Below, piece after piece: positions 1 through 6,406 of a stretch of DNA of 17,277 bases. The stretch comes from Tannockella sp964369175. GTDB lineage: Bacteria > Bacillota_I > Bacilli_A > Erysipelotrichales > Coprobacillaceae. The position numbers were made by a program, and so were the translations under genes. The notes beneath the pieces are model-generated. The model ran no database searches. It was given only the letters and a program-made list of their open reading frames with translations, and was not told the origin of the DNA. The first letter of the stretch is position 1. Every line of letters begins with the position of its first letter. The stretch covers positions 1-17,277 of the forward strand of contig CAYJEM010000043.1 of NCBI GenBank assembly GCA_964369175.1, in the 5' to 3' direction.

Positions 1-27
1 AAAAAAAAACACAATTTTATGTGTTTT
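1..27 (-). terminator. Rho-independent terminator of rnpB
   Basis: Read on the minus strand, AAAACACA and TGTGTTTT form an 8-bp stem around a 6-base loop (window 27-20 and 13-6). The stem runs into an uninterrupted T tract at the window edge. It lies directly behind the RNase P RNA 3' end, as expected for an intrinsic terminator of that transcript. Confidence 0.75.
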
Positions 28-363
28 AATTTTCTTACTCTGGTAAGCCGCGTTCTGTTTTTCAGTTGATTATTTATCTATGCATTTGCATCTAAGTACT
101 TGTTTTTATTCCTCATACTTAGTTCCCCTACCAAATTTGGGTTTCATCCTTGCAGAGTTTACCTCTTTTCAGCTTGTTTTTTCAAACAAGAATAGTCTCT
201 GTGGCACTTTATAACTTATCAACCATGCAATATTGTTTAGGTTTTAGGTCTGTCGTCAGTTTCCTGCCTCAATTTATTTGATTGAGTACAATCACTACAA
301 ACATTACAGTCTGTGGATGCGCGGACTTTCCTCTACTTTCGTAGCAATCAACTCTCGTAAGCA
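28..363 (-). ncRNA. rnpB: RNase P RNA (catalytic subunit, Bacillus/type B-like)
   Basis: This is the RNA subunit of ribonuclease P, which removes 5' leaders from pre-tRNAs. On the minus strand the universal blocks appear in order: GAGGAAAGTCC (P4 5' side) near 334-324, AAAGTGCCACAGAGAC near 210-195, the CCA-binding region AAACCCAAATTTGGTAGGGG near 144-125, and the 3' block ACAGAACGCGGCTTACC near 57-41. The ends CTTAC (361-357) and GTAAG (38-34) can pair as helix P1, which sets the mature ends near 361 and 34. The length of about 330 nt is slightly short for type B. The sequence of the specificity half resembles Bacillus rather than E. coli. Position directly downstream of gpsB is conserved in Bacillus. 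Exact ends are inferred from P1 pairing and the promoter. Confidence 0.95.
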
Positions 364-369
364 TATACT

Positions 370-397
370 ATAGTACTACAAATATTTTTTTTTGCAA
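370..397 (-). promoter_or_regulatory. Sigma-A-type promoter of rnpB
   Basis: On the minus strand, -35 TTGCAA (397-392), a 16-base spacer that is mostly an A9 tract, and -10 TACTAT (375-370). Initiation would fall near 363, matching the RNase P RNA 5' end predicted from P1 pairing. It sits entirely within the short gap after gpsB. Confidence 0.65.
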
Positions 398-401
398 GTT
401 C

Positions 402-737
402 TTATTTATTTTGGTTGAATACTGCTTTTTCTAATAATGATAATCTTTTTAAAATATCCACATTTGAAGATACATTTTCTTCAATCGATTTAATATTATC
501 ATCTTGTAATGCTTTTTCTTTTTCTAACATTACGATTTTTTCTCTTTGTTCTTTAATATGTTTTTCTAACGCCTCAATTGATTCATAAGATTCATTTAAC
601 ATTTGGGCAAATGCTTGATAGTCACTCACTACAGCATCCAAAAAATAATCTACTTCTTCAGCATTATAACCCTTAAAATCAATTTTAAATTCTTTTGCAA
701 TAATTTTCTTGGGGCTCAATTGTATTTTATTTTCCAA
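402..737 (-). CDS. gpsB: Cell-division and wall-synthesis adaptor GpsB
   Basis: GpsB is a small cytoplasmic coiled-coil protein that links peptidoglycan synthases, notably PBP1, to the division and elongation machineries. The 111-residue product has the DivIVA/GpsB N-terminal membrane-binding signature EF-K-GY-EEVD-FLD at residues 16-34, a coiled coil over about 35-80, and the typical C-terminal block DILKRLSLLEKAVF (94-107). Length fits the family (about 100-115). I chose a TTG start at 737: the AAGGAG site ends 8 bases before it. A possible upstream GTG at 746 overlaps that site and could not be served by it. This start also aligns with Bacillus GpsB (MENKIQLSPK against a similar first ten residues). 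The groove residues Y24, D30, L33 and D34, corresponding to Bacillus Y25, D31, L34 and D35, are kept. Gene order gpsB then rnpB is conserved. Confidence 0.93.
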   Translation of the reverse strand: MENKIQLSPKKIIAKEFKIDFKGYNAEEVDYFLDAVVSDYQAFAQMLNESYESIEALEKHIKEQREKIVMLEKEKALQDDNIKSIEENVSSNVDILKRLSLLEKAVFNQNK

Positions 738-778
738 TTTAATCACTCCTTTTCAATACATTAATTGTTACAAAATAT

Positions 779-804
779 ATGTAAAAAATCAAGTATTTTT
801 ACAT
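779..804. repeat. Perfect 9-bp inverted repeat between gpsB and recU
   Basis: ATGTAAAAA (779-787) and TTTTTACAT (796-804) are exact reverse complements with 8 bases between. The dyad lies in the divergent promoter region and overlaps likely upstream promoter sequence of gpsB. No T tract or coding context suggests a terminator. It may be a binding site shared by both genes, or chance in an AT-rich gap. Confidence 0.5.
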
Positions 805-832
805 AATATTATATTTCTAACCCATATATTTA

Positions 833-841
833 TGATATAAT
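833..841 (+). promoter_or_regulatory. Extended -10 promoter of recU-pbp1A
   Basis: TGATATAAT is an extended -10 element (TG at 833-834, TATAAT at 836-841). No convincing -35 lies 16-18 bases upstream, which an extended -10 can tolerate. Initiation near 848 leaves a very short leader, with GGAGG at 851-855 close to the 5' end. Confidence 0.55.
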
Positions 842-865
842 CATTCAATAGGAGGAATCATCAAA

Positions 866-1429
866 ATGGTCAATTACCCAAATGCAAGGAAGCTAACGGT
901 TGCTAATGATAAAATTAGTGCTAGCCAACGTGGTATGAATCTCGAACAAGAGCTTAATCTTTCAAATCAATACTATCTAGCTCACGATAAAGCGATTATT
1001 CACAAAAAGCCAACTCCCGTGAACATCGTAAGAGTAAGTTATCCAGAAAGAAAAGCTGCAAAAATTACCGAAGCATATTATCGTACCCCTTCAACTACTG
1101 ATTATAATGGTATATATCGTGGAAAATATATTGATTTTGAGGCAAAAGAGACAAGAAAACTTGTATTTCCATCCATAAATATACCTAGTCATCAAATAAA
1201 TCATTTAGAAGCAGTTAATAAACATGGTGGTATTGCATTTGTAATTATTGCTTTTTCTACTATAAATGAGGTATACTTAGTTGATGCATCATATATAATT
1301 GAGGCATTTAAAGTTTCAATGCGTAAATCTTTACGCTATCAAGAGATAAAGGACAATGGACAACTTGTCAAAAGTGGGTATAATCCTCGGCTTGACTATT
1401 TAACAGTTGTCGACGCTCTCTACTTTTAG
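866..1429 (+). CDS. recU: Holliday junction resolvase RecU
   Basis: RecU cleaves Holliday junctions during recombinational repair and chromosome segregation in Firmicutes. It is a 187-residue cytoplasmic nuclease of the restriction-endonuclease-like fold; Bacillus RecU is about 206. Recognisable blocks are RGMNLEQELN (22-31), HKKPTPVNIV (46-55) and the catalytic stretch TTDYNGIYRGKYIDFEAKET (77-96). The metal-binding D79, E92 and the paired K94 of the D-(X)n-E-X-K signature are all present. The start ATG has GGAGG ten bases upstream. Only 11 bases separate it from the penicillin-binding protein gene downstream, so the two are almost certainly co-transcribed, as in Bacillus (recU-ponA). The C-terminus is somewhat shorter than in Bacillus, but no core block is missing. 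Confidence 0.95.
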   Translation: MVNYPNARKLTVANDKISASQRGMNLEQELNLSNQYYLAHDKAIIHKKPTPVNIVRVSYPERKAAKITEAYYRTPSTTDYNGIYRGKYIDFEAKETRKLVFPSINIPSHQINHLEAVNKHGGIAFVIIAFSTINEVYLVDASYIIEAFKVSMRKSLRYQEIKDNGQLVKSGYNPRLDYLTVVDALYF

Positions 1430-1440
1430 GAGGAAGTTAT

Positions 1441-4158
1441 ATGAATAAGAACAAACAAAAAATAAAGAAGCCTAAGAAAAAAATAAATTGGCAACGTATC
1501 ATACTATCAACACTAGCAATAATATTTGTACTTGGTGCTTCAGTAGTTGGATATTTTGTGTGGAACATTTATCAAGATACCGCTGCATTCGAGGTAGAAA
1601 GACTCTACTCTGGAGAAGCATCTGTAATTTATGATGCAAATGGTGAAGTTATTTATCAGTATGGTAATGACGAATATGGTAAACGCGAAAATGTAACGTA
1701 CGATCAATTACCAGAAGTATTAATTGATGCAGTATTATCTGCAGAAGATGCACGTTTCTTTGAACATAATGGTTTTGATACTGTGGGACTTACAAGAGCT
1801 GCAATAGAAAATGTTGTCACTTTAGGTGGTGGTGGTGGTGGTTCAACAATTACTCAACAGTTAATCAAGCAATCATACTTTCCTGCTGCTGAAAGAACGA
1901 TGACACGTAAAGTGAGTGAGTTATTTCTAGCAATTGAAGCTGAAAATGAAGTTGGTAAAGAAGAAATCTTAACACTGTATTTAAATAAAATATATTTTGG
2001 ACGTGGTATTAATACAATTGGCGTTAGTGCTGCAAGTAAATATTATTTTAATAAAGATGTTGAATTTTTAACGTTACCTGAGGCTGCATTATTAGCTGGA
2101 ACGTTAAATTCTCCATCAGCATATGATCCATACTACAACTTAGATGCTGCAACACAAAGACGAGATATCGTACTTGATTTAATGTTGCAACATGGATACA
2201 TTACAGAACAAGAAAATATTGATGCAAAATCAGTGAAAGTCGAAAACATGTTATTTCCAGGTGATACAAGTAGTGGAGATGATGCAAACATGGCATACAT
2301 AGACTTAGTAAATAAAGAAGTTATTGAAAAAACTGGACAGGATCCACGAGAAGTTCCAATGGAAATACACACATATTTAGATACAACCCTTCAAGATCAA
2401 ATACATACATATGTAGAAGAAGGCTTTAATTATAAAAATGAGGATATCCAAGTTGGAGCAAGCATCCAAAGCAATAGTGATGGTCGCATCGTTGCAGTTA
2501 TTGGTGGACGTGACTATTCTGGATTTAATCTAAACCGTGCTGATGTCAAACAACAACCGGGGTCATCATTAAAACCAATTATTGATTATGGAGCTGCATA
2601 CGAATATTTAGATTGGTCTACTGCACATACAGTTGAAGATAAGCCGTTTGATAAAATAGCAGGCTATAATCCTTCAAACTGGGATGGTTCAGCAGGTAGA
2701 CATGGTGAAATGTCAATTACTGAAGCATTGAAAAATTCTTGGAATACAACTGCTATTTGGACATTTGATGCCGTTTTAGAAGAAATTGGCTATGATGGTT
2801 ATACAAAGTATTTAGAAGGATTTGGCATTGATATGTCAAATGAAGCAATTGCTCATGCCTATGCTATTGGTGGATGGTCTGAAGGTCTAACACCTGTAGA
2901 ACTGGCAAATATGTATGCTACAGTAGCAAATGGTGGTAGCGCCATTGAACCACATACAGTAAATTATATTACATATGTTGAAGATGAATCAGTAGTTGAA
3001 GTTGATAAGGATATCCAAGCAGCTGCAAATCAAGCAATTTCAGCAGAAACTGCATTTATGATTCGTGAATCTCAGGTGGGTTATATGGATTACTATAACT
3101 ACGCACCATTAAATCACGATCAAATTCGTGCAAAAACTGGAACAACAAACTGGGGTACAAATCAATTTGGAATTACACAAGGAACTGCGCGTGATAGTTG
3201 GCTAACTGCCTATAACCCTGATTATGCAGTAGCCATTTGGATGGGATATGACTATGAAACATTATTAGAAAATCCACGTAATATCAATAGTGAAATGGAT
3301 ATTGCCGCACGTTTTGCAGATGGACTATTAGACATCGTTGCAAATGATGTTACTGGTAGCTTCCCACCTACACCTGAGGGAATGGTACAAGGAACAATTG
3401 TTAAAGGTGTATACCCATATGTAAAAGCTTCAGCATCACTATTAAGCACAAATACAATTACAGGATGGTTTAAACCTGGAACATTCCCAACTGCTACATT
3501 TGAAGATTTAGGAATTAATAACTTAAGTTCATTTAATGCAACTCTAAATTCTGCGGGGACAATAAACGTACATTTTGGTGCCTACGATCCAGCTGATGCA
3601 GCAACGAATGCTGATGCAACAGATGGAACAAAGTACTATGGGGTAGTTCAATATGTAGTAGAAATAAAGGATAGTTCATCAGGTACACTGTTACATAGTG
3701 AAACACTATCTTCTCCTGATGCAACGATTAATTATACACCGACTGCCAAGGTAACTGTATCTGGATATTATAAATATGCAGATGCTAACATAAAATCTAA
3801 CGTATTATCAGTTACTATAGGTGAAGATGAAGTTGTTTTAAATAAACCATCATTTACTGCTTCTTCAAATGGTGTAGCCATTGCAAATGGTGCAACAATT
3901 TCAGCATCAAATAAAGTGGCTATTACAGCTTCATCACAAGCTACAGGAAGCACTTTTACAATTACACTTACTGACTCTGCTGGGACAGTTATAGGTAGTC
4001 CTATAACTGGAAGTAGTGCAACTATAACTCTAAGCAAAGAGGGAACTTATCGTATTAGTGTTGTTGAGAAACTTGATGGTGTTACAAGTGAAACAGCTAG
4101 TATGTCCTTTACATACAAGCTACCAGAAACAGATACTGATAGCTCAACTACAGAATAA
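1441..4158 (+). CDS. ponA: Bifunctional class A penicillin-binding protein (PBP1A type)
   Basis: This membrane-anchored enzyme polymerises lipid II into glycan strands and cross-links the peptides. It has 905 residues: a Lys-rich cytoplasmic tail (1-19), one transmembrane helix (about 20-43), a GT51 glycosyltransferase domain (about 60-235) and a transpeptidase domain (about 335-630). GT51 carries the EDARFFEHNG motif with catalytic E102, and GGSTITQQL (133-141). The transpeptidase motifs are all intact: SSLK with nucleophile S375, SWN (433-435) and KTGT (565-568). After it comes a roughly 270-residue Ser/Thr-rich region that looks like one or two Ig/FN3-like beta domains (about 690-795 and 800-893) and an acidic Ser/Thr tail. 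Six tandem GGT codons (1825-1842) make a Gly run just before STITQQ. The ribosome site GGAGG sits in the recU gap. The cytoplasmic tail lacks the (S/T)RxxR motif known to dock to GpsB. Confidence 0.95.
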   Translation: MNKNKQKIKKPKKKINWQRIILSTLAIIFVLGASVVGYFVWNIYQDTAAFEVERLYSGEASVIYDANGEVIYQYGNDEYGKRENVTYDQLPEVLIDAVLSAEDARFFEHNGFDTVGLTRAAIENVVTLGGGGGGSTITQQLIKQSYFPAAERTMTRKVSELFLAIEAENEVGKEEILTLYLNKIYFGRGINTIGVSAASKYYFNKDVEFLTLPEAALLAGTLNSPSAYDPYYNLDAATQRRDIVLDLMLQHGYITEQENIDAKSVKVENMLFPGDTSSGDDANMAYIDLVNKEVIEKTGQDPREVPMEIHTYLDTTLQDQIHTYVEEGFNYKNEDIQVGASIQSNSDGRIVAVIGGRDYSGFNLNRADVKQQPGSSLKPIIDYGAAYEYLDWSTAHTVEDKPFDKIAGYNPSNWDGSAGRHGEMSITEALKNSWNTTAIWTFDAVLEEIGYDGYTKYLEGFGIDMSNEAIAHAYAIGGWSEGLTPVELANMYATVANGGSAIEPHTVNYITYVEDESVVEVDKDIQAAANQAISAETAFMIRESQVGYMDYYNYAPLNHDQIRAKTGTTNWGTNQFGITQGTARDSWLTAYNPDYAVAIWMGYDYETLLENPRNINSEMDIAARFADGLLDIVANDVTGSFPPTPEGMVQGTIVKGVYPYVKASASLLSTNTITGWFKPGTFPTATFEDLGINNLSSFNATLNSAGTINVHFGAYDPADAATNADATDGTKYYGVVQYVVEIKDSSSGTLLHSETLSSPDATINYTPTAKVTVSGYYKYADANIKSNVLSVTIGEDEVVLNKPSFTASSNGVAIANGATISASNKVAITASSQATGSTFTITLTDSAGTVIGSPITGSSATITLSKEGTYRISVVEKLDGVTSETASMSFTYKLPETDTDSSTTE

Positions 4159-4161
4159 TTT

Positions 4162-4195
4162 AAAAGGATGATTTCAATATGAGATCATCCTTTTT
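4162..4195 (+). terminator. Intrinsic terminator between converging pbp1A and nth
   Basis: AAAAGGATGAT (4162-4172) pairs perfectly with ATCATCCTTTT (4184-4194) around an 11-base loop and is followed by T residues on the plus strand. On the minus strand the stem is followed by TTTTAAATT, so it may also stop nth transcripts, less efficiently. Confidence 0.85.
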
Positions 4196-4213
4196 TTGTT
4201 ATAAGTGGAGCAA

Positions 4214-4849
4214 TTATATTTTTTTATTCTTTTCTTTACAAATATCAATTAATTGACATTGTTTACAATTAGGGTTTGTTGCCTTACAAAAATATCTACC
4301 AAAAAAGATAAATTGATGATGCGCTTTATTCCAATACTTCTTAGGTATTGATTTTGTGACCTTTTTTTCAACCACTAATACACTATCATCCTTTTTTGCA
4401 AATCCCAAGCGTTTACTAATTCTTTCAACATGTGTATCTACTGCAAATGCTGGAATATCAAAGGCAACAGATTGAACTACATTGGCAGTTTTTCTACCAA
4501 CTCCAGGAAGAGATGTTAAACTTTTATGTTCACTAGGGACAACTCCATTAAAGTCTTCTAACAATTTGATTGCTAGTAACTTTAAATTTTTTGCTTTGTT
4601 TCGATAGAGACCAATTCTACGAATATCTGCCTCTAATTGTTCAAGTGGAGCATTTGCGTAATCCTCGATTGTATGATATTTCTTAAACAACGATTCTGTA
4701 ACTTTATTTACACTTTCATCAGTAGTTTGAGCTGATAGCATAACTGCAACAACTAGTTCAAAATCATTACTGTGGTGTAGCTCACAATGTGCATTAGGAA
4801 ATAATTCTGTAAAATAACCTAATATTCTATCTACTTTAGCTTTAATCAT
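4214..4849 (-). CDS. nth: Endonuclease III (DNA glycosylase/AP lyase)
   Basis: Endonuclease III removes oxidised pyrimidines and nicks the resulting abasic site in base excision repair. The 211-residue protein has the helix-hairpin-helix LTSLPGVGRKTANVV with the catalytic Lys, followed by FAVDTHVERISKRLG with the catalytic Asp. It ends in an intact [4Fe-4S] loop with the canonical spacing C-x6-C-x2-C-x5-C. I chose the ATG at 4849 (MIKAKVDRI). It matches the family N-terminus, overlaps the last 8 bases of dnaD and has GGTGG just upstream inside dnaD. Longer reading to a TTG at 4879 is possible but lacks a ribosome site. It is the last gene of the ypmB-dnaD-nth operon; the Bacillus neighbour ypoC is absent. 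Confidence 0.95.
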   Translation of the reverse strand: MIKAKVDRILGYFTELFPNAHCELHHSNDFELVVAVMLSAQTTDESVNKVTESLFKKYHTIEDYANAPLEQLEADIRRIGLYRNKAKNLKLLAIKLLEDFNGVVPSEHKSLTSLPGVGRKTANVVQSVAFDIPAFAVDTHVERISKRLGFAKKDDSVLVVEKKVTKSIPKKYWNKAHHQFIFFGRYFCKATNPNCKQCQLIDICKEKNKKI

Positions 4850-5432
4850 TTTTCCACCACTCATAATTACTTGTTGCAACTTTTTCTTCTATGTCTTCTT
4901 GGTGGCTAAATCTTTGTTTTACACCATTTTTAGACCAGTTATGTAAAATACCCTCAATATATCGAAAGCTTAATACATGGCTTTTTACAGCCTCTTTTAA
5001 GGCTAAGATAATTGTTTCTTCACTATATTTATTTTCTTGCACCCAAGATGTAATTGTCTCTAATTCCATTGGTGATAACCCTCGAGCAAATTCATCTTCA
5101 AAAACATTAATCAATGATTTTTCATTTGATACTTCAACTATTTTTTGTTTCATTAAACTATCTTCAATATTCTTTGTATGAATGGATCCTAAATTATTTA
5201 CAATGAACTTTTTAGAAATCAACTTCGATAATATATCATCTAGTTGTTTATTATTAAATGTAGTATATTGCATTAATACCTGTGGCGTAATATTTGTTAT
5301 CCCCACATCTTGCATTTCTAATACATACAATAAAATCAATGTTTCTTCACTACTTAACTGTAATTGTTTTGCCTTTAAAAGTAATAACCTTGGGATGTTA
5401 ATACATTTGGTATCTAATAAAAATTTTTCCAT
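4842..5432 (-). CDS. dnaD: Primosomal protein DnaD
   Basis: DnaD acts with DnaB and DnaI to load the replicative helicase at oriC and at stalled forks in Firmicutes. The 196-residue product has an N-terminal winged-helix domain (about 1-90), a variable linker, and the DnaB_2/DnaD C-terminal domain (about 112-172). That domain contains GLSPMELETITSW and ends in the diagnostic YIEGILHNW (158-166), the YxxxILxxW motif that binds single-stranded DNA. A charged tail follows (EEKVATSNYEWWKND). Length is a little below Bacillus DnaD (about 232). The ATG at 5432 is 8 bases after the stop of the upstream gene, with only a weak AGG site, so translation is probably coupled. In Bacillus asnS lies immediately upstream; here the ypmB-like gene takes that place. 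Confidence 0.92.
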   Translation of the reverse strand: MEKFLLDTKCINIPRLLLLKAKQLQLSSEETLILLYVLEMQDVGITNITPQVLMQYTTFNNKQLDDILSKLISKKFIVNNLGSIHTKNIEDSLMKQKIVEVSNEKSLINVFEDEFARGLSPMELETITSWVQENKYSEETIILALKEAVKSHVLSFRYIEGILHNWSKNGVKQRFSHQEDIEEKVATSNYEWWKND

Positions 5433-5440
5433 ACTTTTAC

Positions 5441-5920
5441 CTATAACTGATTTCCTTTAATAAATTCTCCAGTATCAATACGATAATATGCATAAATTAA
5501 CTCATTATCTCCTTGATACGTAACTACATATACAACATGGTCTTCAATATACCCAACTTCAATATTCTGTGTTTCCTTTTGATATTTATCTGTAAAAAAG
5601 ATTAATATTTGATTTTTATCAAATACTTCATCACTATACTCACTTACAAAGTTCTTATCCTTATCATAAACAACATACTTATCTTGACCATTATCATTTA
5701 CATATAATATGTAATATGTCCCAGCAATAAGATGCTTGTTATAATAATCTTTGTATACATAACCATTTTCTTGTAATATTTCATTTCTAGCATTAACCAG
5801 ATCATCTTGATTACCTGCGTATGGTAATTGGATAAACAATAAATATGAAATAACAAACGCAAAAACAATAAATAATACAATTAGAGCAATTGTAATATTT
5901 TTCTTTAAAATATTTACCAT
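5441..5920 (-). CDS. YpmB-like single-pass membrane protein (DUF5590 type)
   Basis: This 159-residue protein has a short positively charged N-terminus, one transmembrane helix at about 9-31, and an outside domain of about 128 residues. The domain has the pattern YYILYVNDNGQDKYVVYD ... VVYVVTYQGDNELIYAYY-IDTGEFIKG. The same layout occurs in Bacillus YpmB: one helix, a repeated PepSY-like beta domain and a terminal TGKILK-like motif. YpmB sits in the same operon as dnaD, and that synteny plus the sequence pattern is the basis of the call. Its function is not established. In Bacillus aspB and asnS separate ypmB from dnaD; both are missing here and only 8 bases separate the two genes. The start ATG has a strong CGGAGG eight to nine bases upstream. 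Confidence 0.75.
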   Translation of the reverse strand: MVNILKKNITIALIVLFIVFAFVISYLLFIQLPYAGNQDDLVNARNEILQENGYVYKDYYNKHLIAGTYYILYVNDNGQDKYVVYDKDKNFVSEYSDEVFDKNQILIFFTDKYQKETQNIEVGYIEDHVVYVVTYQGDNELIYAYYRIDTGEFIKGNQL

Positions 5921-5939
5921 AAATTACCTCCGTTAGTTC

Positions 5940-5969
5940 ATTATACTACATTCATTAAGTGAATTAAAA
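5940..5969 (-). promoter_or_regulatory. Probable promoter of the ypmB-dnaD-nth operon
   Basis: On the minus strand a perfect -10 TATAAT lies at 5945-5940. The -35 is weak (TTTTAA, 5969-5964) with an 18-base spacer. The -10 is about 20 bases from the ypmB-like start codon, so the leader is short. Confidence 0.5.
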
Positions 5970-5993
5970 TAAAATTGCTAAAATAATAGGAAT

Positions 5994-6018
5994 AAAAAAA
6001 GACACAATTAATTCATTG
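5994..6018 (-). terminator. Weak terminator overlapping the end of HU
   Basis: Minus-strand CAAT (6018-6015) and ATTG (6008-6005) can pair around GAATTA, with a possible extra G-T pair, and a run of seven T follows (6000-5994). The stem is only 4-5 bp and contains the HU stop codon. The T tract is strong but the stem marginal. Confidence 0.4.
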
Positions 6019-6280
6019 CATCTTTTAAACGATTACTTGGTTTAAAGCTAACTGTATTGCTAGCTGGTATTATCATTTCTTTTTGAGTTTTTGGTGAAAC
6101 ACCTTTTCTCTCTTTTCGATTGTTTACTTTAAATGTACCAAATCCAGAGATAAGTACTTTATCACCTTCGACCATAGAAGTAGTAATTGTATCAAAAATG
6201 GTATCTACATATACTTCAGCTTCCTTTTTTGTGATGTTTCTTTTATCCGATACGATTTCTACTAAGTCTTTTTTATTCAT
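6008..6280 (-). CDS. hup: Histone-like DNA-binding protein HU
   Basis: HU is a small nucleoid protein that binds and bends DNA as a dimer. The 90-residue product starts MNKKDLVEIVSDK and carries the family signature GFGTFKVNNRKERKGVSPKT (46-65). The flexible DNA-binding arm and the closing VSFKPSNRLKDAMN follow. Length is exactly that of Bacillus HU. I chose the ATG at 6280, served by GGAGGAG nine bases upstream, over an upstream in-frame ATG at 6325 that lies at the promoter. It lies next to spoIVA, as hbs does in Bacillus, but has its own strong promoter and so is expressed independently of sporulation. Confidence 0.96.
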   Translation of the reverse strand: MNKKDLVEIVSDKRNITKKEAEVYVDTIFDTITTSMVEGDKVLISGFGTFKVNNRKERKGVSPKTQKEMIIPASNTVSFKPSNRLKDAMN

Positions 6281-6315
6281 AACTGCAAACTCCTCCAATA
6301 TTTTATTGCACATAA

Positions 6316-6344
6316 AGTATAACAAACATACACTATATATTCAA
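6316..6344 (-). promoter_or_regulatory. Sigma-A promoter of HU
   Basis: On the minus strand, -35 TTGAAT (6344-6339), a 17-base spacer and -10 TATACT (6321-6316). A TG one base before the -10 also makes it an extended element. Spacing is ideal and initiation near 6309 gives a 28-base leader containing the GGAGG site. Confidence 0.8.
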
Positions 6345-6406
6345 GTAAATACAGAGGATTTTGCTAGAAATTTTATTACAAATTACTATATTATGTTCTT
6401 TTCCTA

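Noticed and set aside
3252..4037. Open frames on the minus strand inside pbp1A
   Set aside because: They are antisense to a full-length conserved protein, have no ribosome sites of note and look like frame shadows of Ala/Ser/Thr-rich coding sequence.
4891..5460. Two plus-strand frames opposite dnaD
   Set aside because: Both overlap the conserved dnaD gene completely, have no promoter or family features and reflect low stop density in AT-rich antisense.
5950..5964. ATTCA-TTAAG-TGAAT dyad in the ypmB-dnaD-nth promoter
   Set aside because: Arms of five bases are expected often in such AT-rich DNA.
6281..6325. Upstream in-frame extension of HU
   Set aside because: It would start inside the promoter, lacks a ribosome site and adds 15 residues absent from the family; the ATG at 6280 has GGAGGAG.
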